Shown: positions 55,002-64,000, counted from the first letter of the stretch. The stretch is 64,000 nt of DNA from Ureibacillus chungkukjangi (GCF_003217295.1 NZ_QJTJ01000004.1:62001-126000), one strand, 5' to 3'. The notes: generated by a model from the letters alone, not told the origin. Made by a program: numbers and translations.

Positions 55002-55409
55002 ATGAGCAAGCTTTTCAATTTGCTTGATGCAAAGTTTTGGAAATTTATCATTGTAGGGGTTATTAATACAATAGTAGGGACGGCAATTATGTTTGGCTTT
55101 TATAATTTCCTGCATTTTTCCTATTGGACCTCATCAGCTGCAAATTATATCTTAACAAGCATTTTAAGCTTTTTCTTGAACAAATATTTCACCTTCCAGC
55201 ACAAAGGCAGCAGCTGGAAATCAGCTTTACGCTTTGCAGTAAACATTGCCGTTTGCTATTTATTAGCCTATGGTATAGCAAAGCCTGTGACCCTGCTAGT
55301 GTTAGCAGACACGGGGCAACGTTTGCAGGAAAATGTAGCGATGTTTGTGGGAATGGTGTTATTTACATTATTAAACTATATCGGACAGCGATTTTTTGCG
55401 TTTAAATAA
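55002..55409 (+). CDS. GtrA-family flippase
   Basis: The 135-residue protein has four membrane helices and the GtrA motifs KFIIVGVINTIVGTAI, ANYILTSILSFFLNKYFTF and YIGQRFFAFK. GtrA-like proteins are thought to flip the undecaprenyl-linked sugar made by the GT2 partner to the outer face. It is joined to the synthase gene with no gap. A strong terminator follows, ending the operon. Confidence 0.92.
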   Translation: MSKLFNLLDAKFWKFIIVGVINTIVGTAIMFGFYNFLHFSYWTSSAANYILTSILSFFLNKYFTFQHKGSSWKSALRFAVNIAVCYLLAYGIAKPVTLLVLADTGQRLQENVAMFVGMVLFTLLNYIGQRFFAFK

Positions 55410-55419
55410 GTCATATAAA

Positions 55420-55454
55420 GCGAGCCCCAAAAAACTTCGAGGGGCTCGTTTTTA
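55420..55454 (+). terminator. Terminator of the gtr-like operon
   Basis: CGAGCCCC pairs with GGGGCTCG, followed by TTTTTA. Confidence 0.92.
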
Positions 55455-55576
55455 TTTTGCATCAATCATTTGGAAAGATGTAACTTCATTAGCAGCAATA
55501 ATATATTATTTTAATAATGCTTTATAGGAAACAGTCGATATAATAGATATAGTACCAGTTAAAGAGGTGAGAGGTT

Positions 55577-56239
55577 TTGAGATTGAAAGTATCATTCCTG
55601 CAGGTTATTTCAGTAATGGTCGCATTAGTTGTAGCCATAGCGTTTATCAGTTTTGCTCCCAGTAAAGCAGAGGCACAGACTCCGTTTAAGGATATAAAAG
55701 GGAGCGATCATTATAAGGCAATCGTAGCTTTGTATGAAGCAAAAGTGATTACTGGAAGAACTGCAACGGAATACAAGCCGAATTTAACAGTAACACGTGG
55801 CGAGACAGCACAGTTTATAGTGAATGCACTCGGCTTTAAAAATAATAATCCTAAAAATCCTGGCTATAGTGATGTCCCTACAACAAATCCTTACTATCAA
55901 GCAATTGCAATTTTAACGGAGAAAAATGTTGTTAGTGGTTATGGAAACGGGAAGTTCGGTCCGAATGACTCTTTAACTCGATCACAAGTAGCGACTATGA
56001 TTACAAAGGCTTTTGAATTTAATGTATCGACAGCTACTAAAACTCAGTTTTCTGATATTAACAGATTAAACGATCCCATTATTTCAAGGTATGTGCAAAC
56101 CTTAGTCGATTATGGAATCACAATAGGTACAACTAAGACAACATATAGCCCTTCCATGAAGCTGACAAGAGGGCACTTAGCAACATTCTTGTATCGCGCT
56201 ATCGAGAGCAATAGTTTAGAAGTAATTTCAGTAGAATAA
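55577..56239 (+). CDS. Secreted SLH-only protein
   Basis: The 220-residue protein consists of a signal peptide (about 1-34, ending KAEA) and three SLH domains (about 35-90, 95-155, 158-213, with TRGE, TRSQ and TRGH signatures), with no further domain. It starts at TTG 55577 with AGAGGTGAG upstream. An anchor-only protein could occupy or space wall polymer sites beneath the S-layer, or compete with other SLH proteins. That role is inference. It follows the glycosylation operon and opens a run of SLH genes. Confidence 0.87.
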   Translation: MRLKVSFLQVISVMVALVVAIAFISFAPSKAEAQTPFKDIKGSDHYKAIVALYEAKVITGRTATEYKPNLTVTRGETAQFIVNALGFKNNNPKNPGYSDVPTTNPYYQAIAILTEKNVVSGYGNGKFGPNDSLTRSQVATMITKAFEFNVSTATKTQFSDINRLNDPIISRYVQTLVDYGITIGTTKTTYSPSMKLTRGHLATFLYRAIESNSLEVISVE

Positions 56240-56487
56240 ATGAAATTTACCTTGCTGCAAGCTATTCCATACCCGGACAAGCTGCAGCATTTTTTGTTTG
56301 AACCTCTAATAGAGAGGGTATAGGCTAAAAAACTAAAATTCTAGTACTGTTATTAATAGAAAATGCATAATATATTTTACAACAATGATATTTTACAACA
56401 TCATTTGATATAATAAGAAAAATTGGATATTTATCCGAATGCTCTTTTGTGGGGGCCTTTGATAAACGTCGTTGGGGGCAGTTTGCT

Positions 56488-57558
56488 ATGTTAAAAAGAA
56501 CTGTTAGTATCTTCCTTTGTCTTTTGGTACTACAATTTTCTGGGATTTTGGTAGTACAAGCTGGAAATTCGCCTGTATCACCATTTAAAGATGTAAATAC
56601 AAAGCATTGGGCATTTAAGGAGATTGAATATGTAACTTCAAAGAATTTTATGGCTAAAAGTTCAACTAATACCTTTTCTCCAAATTCAACAATAAGTCGT
56701 GCAGATGCAGTAACAACAATTGCCCGCTCTTTAAATTTAGATAAGGCAACAAAATTCAAGCCGAAATTTGTAGATGTGGATACTAACTCCACTTATTATA
56801 ATGCGCTTTCTCAATTGGCAGAGCGTGGAGCAGTGAAGGATGGAACAAACTTTAACCCAAATAGTCAAATCACTCGAGCTCAATTTGTAACCATATTAGC
56901 CGCAGCCTTTGAGATTGAAGTGGATGATGTAAATAAGAAGGCTTTTAAAGATCTGTCTAAGAATTATTGGGCCAAAAATTCGATTGAATCTCTTGCAGAT
57001 CTAGGAATTATCGGTGGAGTAGATGGAATTAACTTTGCACCAGAAAGAAAGGTTTCTCGTGCACAGATGGCAATATTTATCTGTCGGGCTCTAGAGTTTA
57101 AAGCAAAAGTGAATAATAACGAGATTATCTATGATTATCTGTCCAAGGAGTACTTGGATACTAAACAGTACTCAGACAAATGGGCACAAGAGGTTATAAG
57201 CCTAGTAAATAAGGAAAGAGCCAAAGCAAAGCTTCCCGCACTTGTTGAGGATAAGAGATTATGTCAAATTGCAGTCGTTAAAGCTCAAGATTTCATAAAA
57301 CATGATTATTTTAATCATTTATCAAAGTTTTATGGACAACCATGGGACTTAGCAGCAGTATTTGATTATCAATTCACAAGCTTTGGAGAAAATATAGCTA
57401 AAAATTTCTACACACCGCAAAGTGTATTAACCGCTTGGATGAATTCACCTTCTCATAAAGAAAATATCCTACGTTCACATTATACAAATATCGGTGTAGG
57501 AATAAGGGAATCTAAGGATGGAACAATGTACTGGGTTCAAATGTTCGCGAGTAAATGA
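56488..57558 (+). CDS. SLH-anchored CAP (SCP-like) domain protein
   Basis: The roughly 356-residue protein has a signal peptide (about 1-26), three SLH domains (about 30-205, with SRAD, TRAQ and SRAQ signatures) and a C-terminal CAP domain (about 230-356). The CAP domain carries VISLVNKERAKAKLP, the HDYFNH element, FTSFGENIA, AWMNSPSHKENIL and YTNIGVGI. Bacterial CAP proteins such as YkwD are secreted and their biochemical role is uncertain. ATG 56488 is used because GGGGGC lies about 10 bases upstream and the signal peptide starts there; the frame is open further left without a better site. Confidence 0.87.
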   Translation: MLKRTVSIFLCLLVLQFSGILVVQAGNSPVSPFKDVNTKHWAFKEIEYVTSKNFMAKSSTNTFSPNSTISRADAVTTIARSLNLDKATKFKPKFVDVDTNSTYYNALSQLAERGAVKDGTNFNPNSQITRAQFVTILAAAFEIEVDDVNKKAFKDLSKNYWAKNSIESLADLGIIGGVDGINFAPERKVSRAQMAIFICRALEFKAKVNNNEIIYDYLSKEYLDTKQYSDKWAQEVISLVNKERAKAKLPALVEDKRLCQIAVVKAQDFIKHDYFNHLSKFYGQPWDLAAVFDYQFTSFGENIAKNFYTPQSVLTAWMNSPSHKENILRSHYTNIGVGIRESKDGTMYWVQMFASK

Positions 57559-57700
57559 AATTTTTGAATATAATTCTTATAAAATAGGTTTTATGTGAAA
57601 AAAATAGGGTAATATTACTGTAAAGACATACCATTTATATATCTAATATTACAGAATTATTACAAAAAGTGTCGATATAAGTCAAAATCTATTAAACTTT

Positions 57701-57746
57701 AAAACGCTGATTATCACGGAAACGTTGATAAATCAGCGTTTTTTTA
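57701..57746 (+). terminator. Terminator after the CAP protein gene
   Basis: AACGCTGATT pairs with AATCAGCGTT, followed by TTTTTT. Confidence 0.88.
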
Positions 57747-57855
57747 TATTTTTCAAATAGATTGAAAACGTTACACAATTGAAAAATTACAGATTAGTAA
57801 GATGTGTTAATCTTAAAACAAGTTAAAAACGGTACTTTTGGGAGGAGCAATTAAT

Positions 57856-58791
57856 ATGAAGAAGAAGTGGTTACTACCTATATTTGCATCTTTTATGGTG
57901 TTGTCCGCGTTTCCTGCTGATAATGTCGATGCAGCGTCACCGGCGGACGTGCTTTCGACAGCAAAAAAATATATCAATACACCTTATAGAAGTGGTGGTA
58001 CTACGGCTAGTGGATTTGATTGCTCAGGTTTCACTTCCAAAGTATTCTCGGAGTTAGGTATTACATTAAATCGTACTTCTGGCGGTCAGTATAATCAAGG
58101 TACTGCTGTTTCAAAAGCAAATCTTCAAGTTGGAGATCTAGTATTCTTTAACACTAGTGGCAAAGGCGTTTCTCATGTTGCAATTTATATTGGCAATAGC
58201 CAAATGATCGGCGCAGAATCTAGTGAAGGTGTTACAATCTCAAGCATCAACGACCCATATTATTGGGGGAAACGTTATGTTGGTGCAAAACGTGTTGCTA
58301 ACTTTGAAGAAGAAAAAGTAGTTGAAGCAGTTAACAAAACTGCAGAAGTAAAAAATAAAGAAATTAATTTCAATATTTATGCCTCCCGTGCAGAAGTAGC
58401 AGTAAAAATTGCGGAAGCATTAGGTTTAGATACAACTGATACTAATACGGGGTTTGAAGATGTTAAGTCAACACATGCTAATGCAGGTGCTATTGCTGCA
58501 GTTAGAAAAGCTGGAATTTTTTCGGGCGATAACGGTAAATTTAATCCTGCATCACCAATCACACGTTCTCAAATTTCATTAGTAATAATGAATGCTTTCA
58601 AATTAGAACAAGGGAATATTTCAAAAACCTTTACTGATGTAAAACCAGGAAGTAAAACTGCTGATGCTATTCAAATTATGGCGTCTAATGGAATTACATC
58701 TGGTAAAGCTGATGGCACATACGGTTTAGCCGATTACGTGACTAAAACTCATTTAGATATTTTCGTTACAAAAGCAAAGGCAATTCGTTAA
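57856..58791 (+). CDS. NlpC/P60 peptidase with C-terminal SLH domains
   Basis: The 311-residue protein has a signal peptide (about 1-26) and an NlpC/P60 cysteine peptidase domain (about 28-145). The catalytic Cys is in FDCSGFTSKVF and the His in SHVAIYIGN. Roughly three SLH domains follow (about 165-311, SRAE and TRSQ signatures). Such enzymes cut peptide stems of peptidoglycan, typically between D-Glu and the diamino acid. The SLH part should hold it on the wall polymer. GGAGGAG lies 8 bases before the ATG at 57856. Confidence 0.9.
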   Translation: MKKKWLLPIFASFMVLSAFPADNVDAASPADVLSTAKKYINTPYRSGGTTASGFDCSGFTSKVFSELGITLNRTSGGQYNQGTAVSKANLQVGDLVFFNTSGKGVSHVAIYIGNSQMIGAESSEGVTISSINDPYYWGKRYVGAKRVANFEEEKVVEAVNKTAEVKNKEINFNIYASRAEVAVKIAEALGLDTTDTNTGFEDVKSTHANAGAIAAVRKAGIFSGDNGKFNPASPITRSQISLVIMNAFKLEQGNISKTFTDVKPGSKTADAIQIMASNGITSGKADGTYGLADYVTKTHLDIFVTKAKAIR

Positions 58792-58846
58792 TCTACTAGA
58801 GTTATACCCTGACTCCCAAACTATAAACCAAAAAACCTTAACTTTA

Positions 58847-58885
58847 AAAGAGAGTTTGCTAATTTCTAGCAAGCTCTCTTTTTAT
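58847..58885 (+). terminator. Terminator after the NlpC/P60 gene
   Basis: AAGAGAGTTTGCT pairs with AGCAAGCTCTCTT, followed by TTTT. Confidence 0.88.
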
Positions 58886-59020
58886 TAATAGAAAAAGTAG
58901 AAATTTATCCTTTTTAGTCAAAAAAGTGAGAAAAAATGAAATTTGTGTCATAAGTCTAATGTTTTCGTATGAGATTTTTGATAGACTATAAGTAGTCAAG
59001 AGAGGAGGACAATACTGAAT

Positions 59021-60694
59021 ATGACTAAACGAAAAATAGTATGTATGTTACTTGCTTTATGTCTAGCGATTCCGATGTTTGGTACACAAACAACAAGTGC
59101 AGCACCAGTCTTTGCTGACGTTCCATCAACCCATGAGGCTTATGAAGCAATAAACTATGTCAAAAATGCTGGTCTTGCTGGTGGGTATAATGAGGGAGGA
59201 CAACTCCTATTTAAACCTAGCCATCTAGTAACGAGATCACAGGCAACGATAATGCTTTTAAATGCGCTTGGTGTTGAAAAAATAAAATCAACAAAGTCAA
59301 GCTATAGTGATGTTATTAGTGGTAGTGGTCTTTCAGAATTTGTTGAAACTGCTACTAAAATGAATTTGCTTGTTGAAAAATCGACAGATAGAAAATTTTA
59401 TCCGTATCTAGCAGTATCTTTAAAAGACGCAAGTTTAATTATTTCAAAGGCGTATAATTTAGATGTTGAGAAATATAGTACATATTCTTTACCTTTTAAA
59501 GGTATCTCAGCTTCAGATCCTTATTATAAGTATATTAGTACGCTATATCATTTAGGAGTAATAGATGATAGTTTTGCGCAATTAAGTAATAAAAATGTTA
59601 ATCGTGGTCAATTTTCAATATTAATTGCTCGAGCAGCTCAAAAGTTTGAACCACCAGTACAAGGTATTTCAGCACCTGAAGATGCAAAAGTAATTGGTAA
59701 AGTAAATATTACAGTAGATAATTTAAATGTTCGAAGCTCTGCAACCTCATCCATTTCAACTAATATAGTTGGGAAAGTGAATAAAGGAACAACTTTCAAT
59801 GTATATGAAGACAGTAACGGTTGGTTAAAAGTATCCTATGATGGTGTATTTGCCTATGTTTCAAAACAGTATGCACAATATATCACAGGAGAAGTATCAA
59901 AACCAGAAACGCCAAAACCTCCAGATACAATTACTACAGGTACAGTTGGAAAAGCTACTGTTAATGGTTTACAAGTACGTTCAGGGGCAGGAACTAATTT
60001 TTCATCTATTGGTGTTTTAAACAAGGGTGATGAAGTTGCGGTCCAAAGTATTTCTAATTATTGGGCGAAGGTAAGCTTTAACAACAAAGAAGGCTATGTT
60101 CACAAATCTTATTTAAAACTATTAAATCAATCTGGTAGCGCTGTAAAAAATCGTATTATTGTTATTGATCCAGGACATGGCGGAAAGGATCCTGGCGCAA
60201 TTGCTGAATCTGCAACTGAAAAGGCTATTGTTCTTAAAGTAGCTAATCAAGTGAAGCAAAAATTGGAAGCTAATGGAGCTAAGGTAGTCATGACTCGTTC
60301 TGGCGATACTTATCCGTCATTACAAGATCGCGTTAAAATTGCAGATAATAATTATGGTGAAGTATTCGTAAGTATTCATGTAAATTCTGCTTCTTCTTCA
60401 AGTGCAAAAGGAACTGAAACTTATTACAGTGTATCTTCTGGAGATATGTTTGAAGAAGATATCAAATTGGCTACTTATATCAATAATCAAATTGTTAATA
60501 ATGCAAAAATGACAAATCGTGGCGTTAAAAAAGAAGCGTTTTATGTTATCAATAATATGATTATCCCTTCCGTTTTAGTAGAATTAGGATTTATTTCTAA
60601 TAACGAAGACCGAGCTAAACTTGTAAATGATCAGTATGTTTCCATCTTTGCTGATTCAATTTATAAGGGGATTGTTGAATACTATAATAAATAG
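59021..60694 (+). CDS. SLH-anchored N-acetylmuramoyl-L-alanine amidase (amidase 3) with SH3 domains
   Basis: The 557-residue protein has a signal peptide (about 1-27), three SLH domains (about 30-210) and two bacterial SH3 domains (about 222-290 and 305-370, NVRSS and QVRSG segments). A C-terminal amidase 3 domain (about 380-557) follows. Zinc ligands and catalytic residues are visible in IDPGHGGKDPGA, the Glu of ATEKAIVL, SIHVNSA and VELGFIS. It should cut the lactyl-peptide bond of peptidoglycan outside the cell. GAGAGGAGG lies upstream of the ATG. It resembles LytC/CwlB-class enzymes but with SLH in place of CWB2 repeats. Confidence 0.93.
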   Translation: MTKRKIVCMLLALCLAIPMFGTQTTSAAPVFADVPSTHEAYEAINYVKNAGLAGGYNEGGQLLFKPSHLVTRSQATIMLLNALGVEKIKSTKSSYSDVISGSGLSEFVETATKMNLLVEKSTDRKFYPYLAVSLKDASLIISKAYNLDVEKYSTYSLPFKGISASDPYYKYISTLYHLGVIDDSFAQLSNKNVNRGQFSILIARAAQKFEPPVQGISAPEDAKVIGKVNITVDNLNVRSSATSSISTNIVGKVNKGTTFNVYEDSNGWLKVSYDGVFAYVSKQYAQYITGEVSKPETPKPPDTITTGTVGKATVNGLQVRSGAGTNFSSIGVLNKGDEVAVQSISNYWAKVSFNNKEGYVHKSYLKLLNQSGSAVKNRIIVIDPGHGGKDPGAIAESATEKAIVLKVANQVKQKLEANGAKVVMTRSGDTYPSLQDRVKIADNNYGEVFVSIHVNSASSSSAKGTETYYSVSSGDMFEEDIKLATYINNQIVNNAKMTNRGVKKEAFYVINNMIIPSVLVELGFISNNEDRAKLVNDQYVSIFADSIYKGIVEYYNK

Positions 60695-60708
60695 TTTTAG
60701 AAAAGAAG

Positions 60709-60747
60709 AATCTGTTCAAGAGTTAACTTACTTTTGAACAGATTTTT
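60709..60747 (+). terminator. Terminator after the amidase gene
   Basis: AATCTGTTCAA pairs with TTGAACAGATT, followed by TTTT. Confidence 0.88.
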
Positions 60748-60999
60748 CATTTATTGAATCAAAAAAATTAGAACAAATAAAATCTTATTTAGAGGATATT
60801 ATAAATAATGGCAACTTGTACTTTAGAAATTCGTTATACAAAAAAGAGCTAGAAAATATATAGATTTCTTCTAATATCATAGAGATTGATGACTATGATA
60901 TATGATATAATGGACACTAGCTTTGTCATAAATAGTAGTAAAACTTTAAAGTAAAGTGAGGGAAATGAGAGCATCACAAAATGATGATGTCATAATTAT
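60748..60999. other. Spacer with a possible gene fragment
   Basis: A frame without start codon at about 60741-60863 would encode a charged helical stretch (IESKKLEQIKSYLEDIINNG) and stops at TAG. It may be the end of a lost gene. The rest is upstream sequence of the polymerase gene. Confidence 0.25.
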
Positions 61000-62286
61000 A
61001 TGAAGGATAAAAGTAAAAGCTTTATCAATAATATCAATAGAATTGATACATTTTCACCGTATTTCTTCTTACCGTTTATTTTATTTCTGTATTTTTTTAT
61101 TAGCCTTTTTGATTTTCATCGTTTTGAATTATTCGATGTAACAGTATCAATTTGGCCAGCCGTAATTTTAGCTTTAATATGTTATTATCTAGGTGTATAT
61201 ATTATTGATAAATTACAATGGACATTACCAACATTTGGTTTATCAAAGTTGGGGAAATATGTCGTTCATTTTATAATTGTCTTAACAGCTATTGGACTAA
61301 TCGCTTATATACTAATGATTATACAAGGTAGTGTTGGGCTTTCCGATGAATCGGTTCGACGTAATTTAGACCCGAAACTGAATTTCTTAAGCTCACTTTT
61401 ATGGTTTGGTGTATTATTGCTAATTTCATACAAAATGATTCGTGAAGAGAAAATGACCTTTAAAAAAGCAGCAGTGTACTTTGTCATTTTTGCAGTAGTT
61501 ATGGTACTTTTCTTATTAATGGGTTATCGTACACCTTTAGCTATCATGTTATTTACAGGTTTAATTATTTTCCACTATATAGTTAAAAGAGTTAAGCTGA
61601 CTTGGTTTATAACTTTTTTAGCAGTTATAGGGATTGCATTTTCGCTATTTGGATTCCTGCGTGTGGTGTCAGAAGATACTTCCAAGGAATTTAACAACAG
61701 AGAGCAACCGGATATCACTCACTTAGAGGAAGAGAAAAAAGTTCAGTTAATCACGGTTGAACAAAAGGTGAATGAAACTCCTAAATGGATGCGAGCGTTA
61801 AATGGAGAAATGGTAACAGGACATATTGTATTAAGTAAAATTATTCAATATACCGAAGACGAAGGATACTTAGGTGGACAAATGCATACAGGTATTATTA
61901 GTACAGTACTGCCTGGTGAACAAACATCACCGCGTATGAAAGTAACAGAGGTTGTTAACTCCCTGAGTGTAGAGGAAGGGAAGTATATCACCCGTCCTAA
62001 TCGTACGACTACGCCAACCTTTATCGGACAATTGTTCTTAGATGGTGGATATTTGTTAGTAGCGATTGGTTTCTTACTGTATGGTGCTATTGTTTCTCTT
62101 ATTTATAATAAAGTGAAGCAGGCTGGTGTAAAGAGCTTCCATTCTGTTGCTTATGCCTTCACTGTTACATTATTTACGGTTTCAATGCATACCGGATTAC
62201 TTGACCTCATTTTTATCCTAATGCTTGGTTTCGTGATATTGGCTTCGGCTATTATAAAAAGTGATAAGAAACAACTAAAAATATAG
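61000..62286 (+). CDS. Oligosaccharide repeat-unit polymerase (Wzy/O-antigen-ligase-like)
   Basis: The 428-residue protein has about ten to twelve membrane helices. A large outer loop (about 220-350) contains NREQPDITHLEEEKK, EMVTGHIVLSK and RPNRTTTPTFIGQLFLDGG. This topology and the late-loop pattern fit repeat-unit polymerases that join undecaprenyl-linked oligosaccharides on the outer face. With wecC and tagA in the same window it could polymerise the secondary wall polymer, but the substrate is inferred. The ATG at 61000 has only a weak ribosome site. The family assignment rests mainly on topology. Confidence 0.7.
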   Translation: MKDKSKSFINNINRIDTFSPYFFLPFILFLYFFISLFDFHRFELFDVTVSIWPAVILALICYYLGVYIIDKLQWTLPTFGLSKLGKYVVHFIIVLTAIGLIAYILMIIQGSVGLSDESVRRNLDPKLNFLSSLLWFGVLLLISYKMIREEKMTFKKAAVYFVIFAVVMVLFLLMGYRTPLAIMLFTGLIIFHYIVKRVKLTWFITFLAVIGIAFSLFGFLRVVSEDTSKEFNNREQPDITHLEEEKKVQLITVEQKVNETPKWMRALNGEMVTGHIVLSKIIQYTEDEGYLGGQMHTGIISTVLPGEQTSPRMKVTEVVNSLSVEEGKYITRPNRTTTPTFIGQLFLDGGYLLVAIGFLLYGAIVSLIYNKVKQAGVKSFHSVAYAFTVTLFTVSMHTGLLDLIFILMLGFVILASAIIKSDKKQLKI

Positions 62287-62287
62287 A

Positions 62288-62328
62288 AAAAACGCTTCCA
62301 TATCAGTGATATGGAGGCGTTTTTTTTG
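62288..62328 (+). terminator. Terminator of the polymerase gene
   Basis: AACGCTTCCATATC pairs with GATATGGAGGCGTT, followed by a T run. Confidence 0.92.
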
Positions 62329-62329
62329 T

Positions 62330-62366
62330 AAAAAAAGATTGTCTCACAATTGGAGACAATCTTTTA
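62330..62366 (-). terminator. Terminator of the glucosaminidase gene
   Basis: On the minus strand GATTGTCTC pairs with GAGACAATC, followed by TTTTTTT. It meets the plus-strand terminator head to head. Confidence 0.88.
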
Positions 62367-62370
62367 ATCA

Positions 62371-64000
62371 TTATTCAGTAGTATTTAGCACATTGATTAA
62401 ATCACTGCGGATATAACCAGTTTTTACAGTCAGACTATCTGGAACTACCTTATACCAAGGAAGAGCTTCGTTTTGGTTAACAGTATCAGTAATAATTACT
62501 GGCATTAGTGTACGAGTATACGTGTAGATTTTATCAGTATTTAAATTTGATGGTGCAACCCGTACATTTAAACCACCAGTATTCGTTATACCAACCTTAT
62601 AGGCGTTATTTGCATCCTTAAAGCCTAGATACTTATCTGCACGATAGTAATGACCAGCAGCTTTTGCACCCCAATACGGATCAGAAGCATACTTAACATT
62701 AAAGCCGATACGTTTTGTACCAAATACAGAACCGTGAGCATAAGAAGCATTAGCGGGTACATAGTTTTTCAACCAGAAAGCATTCAATAATTCTTTGATG
62801 TTTGCATCGATTGAAGTAAAGTTTTTATCTAGAGAGCCTGAATCGTATACATATAGACCGAATAAGTTATTAAGATTCTGTGCATGGTCACTTAGTCCAT
62901 ATGCACTTTCATGCATCGCTAAAGACAGAATCATTAGTGCGTTTACATTATATTCAGCTTCAATTTTTTTCAAAACAGGACCTAGATTTTTGAGCTTACT
63001 TTTTGAACCGTTAGTTCTTGAAGAAAGTACATAATCAATATACTTGTCAAGCTCCTCAGCAGTGTATTGTGTTTTTGAGTGAGTTGGTAAAAATTGATAA
63101 TAATTATAGTATGTAAATGATGATCCTCCACCTGAGAAGTTAATTCCATTCCAACTATAATATTTTACCCCTGTTTTCATTTCAACAGGTGCTTTACCAT
63201 AAAAATAGTTTGCAGTAGCAGTACCATTTTTATTAACTAAATAGTGAGTGATTTCACCATTATTATTCATGTAGTATGAACGACCCTTTGAAAGAGAGAA
63301 AGGAATTAAAGTTACATGATATTTGTTAGCAGAACCAACTTGTCCGGCTAGATCTACTTTAACAGTTTTACCATCTGCAGTTAAATACTGCATTTCTGTG
63401 TTAGCAGCCGTTCCAATACTGTCTTGAACAGTTTGAGAATAGAAAGTTGTATAAACATCAGAAACTGCATAGCCTGTCCCTGGGTGCATATAGATAATTT
63501 TGTCTTGTTCACCCTGTACAATTACTTGAGTGTCTTTTGTTTTTGCATTTAATACGTTGTTGAAATCAAAAGAAGTTTTCCCACTATCAACCAATTTGCC
63601 GCCTGAAATTTCTTTCAGCTTAAATGGACCGGCATGAATAGCTGCACTATCACCGGCAACCTGCATTAAACGTAGTATAAATCTTGATGCCTGAGAAACT
63701 GGTGTATTTTGATTAGGATAGAAGTACTTCACATTTCCTACTTCAGCTCCATGAATCATACCAAGCTCTACTCCAAGTGCAACAGCAGGGCGATATGGTT
63801 CTAGAATTTGGTTAGTATCTACGAAGTTTAAAGTGAAATTTGTAGAAGTGCCTTTTTTCATATAAGTTAGAGCATTTTTAAGCATTAAAGCCATATGTTG
63901 ACGCGAAATATTGGCATTAGGCTTAAATGTTCCATCTTCATATCCAGAGATGATTCCAGCATCTGCTGCATTTCTAATATCTTGATAGTATTTATTGTTA
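62371..64000 (-). CDS. SLH-anchored N-acetylglucosaminidase, partial at the window end
   Basis: The frame stays open to position 64000, so the true start, signal peptide and first SLH part lie outside. What is seen (at least 540 residues) begins within an SLH domain (ADAGIISGYEDGTFKPNANISRQHMA), followed by another SLH-like domain and a region of unclear fold. A glucosaminidase domain comes next, with the likely catalytic Glu in ALMILSLAMHESAYG and then NNLFGLY and PYWGAKAAGHYYRADKYLG. A C-terminal SH3-like segment (GLNVRVAPSNLN) ends it. It should hydrolyse N-acetylglucosaminyl bonds in peptidoglycan. It converges on the polymerase gene. Confidence 0.88.
   Translation of the reverse strand, partial: NNKYYQDIRNAADAGIISGYEDGTFKPNANISRQHMALMLKNALTYMKKGTSTNFTLNFVDTNQILEPYRPAVALGVELGMIHGAEVGNVKYFYPNQNTPVSQASRFILRLMQVAGDSAAIHAGPFKLKEISGGKLVDSGKTSFDFNNVLNAKTKDTQVIVQGEQDKIIYMHPGTGYAVSDVYTTFYSQTVQDSIGTAANTEMQYLTADGKTVKVDLAGQVGSANKYHVTLIPFSLSKGRSYYMNNNGEITHYLVNKNGTATANYFYGKAPVEMKTGVKYYSWNGINFSGGGSSFTYYNYYQFLPTHSKTQYTAEELDKYIDYVLSSRTNGSKSKLKNLGPVLKKIEAEYNVNALMILSLAMHESAYGLSDHAQNLNNLFGLYVYDSGSLDKNFTSIDANIKELLNAFWLKNYVPANASYAHGSVFGTKRIGFNVKYASDPYWGAKAAGHYYRADKYLGFKDANNAYKVGITNTGGLNVRVAPSNLNTDKIYTYTRTLMPVIITDTVNQNEALPWYKVVPDSLTVKTGYIRSDLINVLNTTE

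Overview
The window looks like the chromosome of a low-GC, spore-forming, flagellated Bacillota, most likely a Planococcaceae member near Lysinibacillus or Solibacillus. The basis is the order murA-spoIID-spoIIQ-spoIIID-mbl-flhO-flhP-fabZ-ywpF-ssbB-ywqA-ywqB, which resembles one B. subtilis neighbourhood in condensed form, together with a large SLH-domain S-layer locus and wall-polymer genes based on N-acetylmannosamine. No rRNA, tRNA or CRISPR array was seen.

Layout. Positions 1-18300 are conserved core: wall synthesis (murA), sporulation (spoIID, spoIIQ, spoIIID), shape (mbl), flagellar rod/hook (flhO, flhP), an EpuA-like gene with a frame break, fabZ, a lipoprotein, ywpF, competence ssbB behind a candidate ComK box, and the ywqA/ywqB helicase-SWIM pair. 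Two unrelated intergenic minisatellites, both with a 52-bp period, lie here. Positions 18484-20809 carry wecC and tagA, likely for the wall polymer that SLH domains bind.

Positions 21480-32925 are the most interesting part. A complete S-layer gene (promoter, signal peptide, three SLH domains, variable body) is followed by an apparent operon of four tyrosine recombinases, then a second S-layer body that has no promoter, ribosome site, start codon, signal peptide or SLH region and sits directly behind a terminator. The silent body begins at a 30-bp segment that matches the active gene at 28 of 30 positions, in the same codon phase, exactly after the SLH region. I read this as a recombinase-driven S-layer switch or cassette-exchange locus. 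One recombinase has four tandem DNA-binding N-terminal domains.

Positions 33399-45300 hold further surface and secreted proteins (SLH plus beta-helix, acyltransferase, SLH-anchored beta-propeller-like protein behind a candidate Pho box, secreted nuclease). They are interspersed with near-perfect palindromes that surround a REP-associated tyrosine transposase gene. Positions 45314-64000 contain a CstA transporter, a membrane glycosylation cluster (YfhO, two GtrII-like transferases, a polyprenyl-sugar synthase, a GtrA flippase), and a run of SLH-anchored proteins, several of them wall hydrolases (CAP, NlpC/P60, amidase, glucosaminidase), with a repeat-unit polymerase.

Together, wecC/tagA, the Wzy-like polymerase, the acyltransferase and the Gtr/YfhO genes plausibly make and decorate the secondary wall polymer. 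The SLH proteins attach to it, and the recombinase locus could change which S-layer lattice is displayed.
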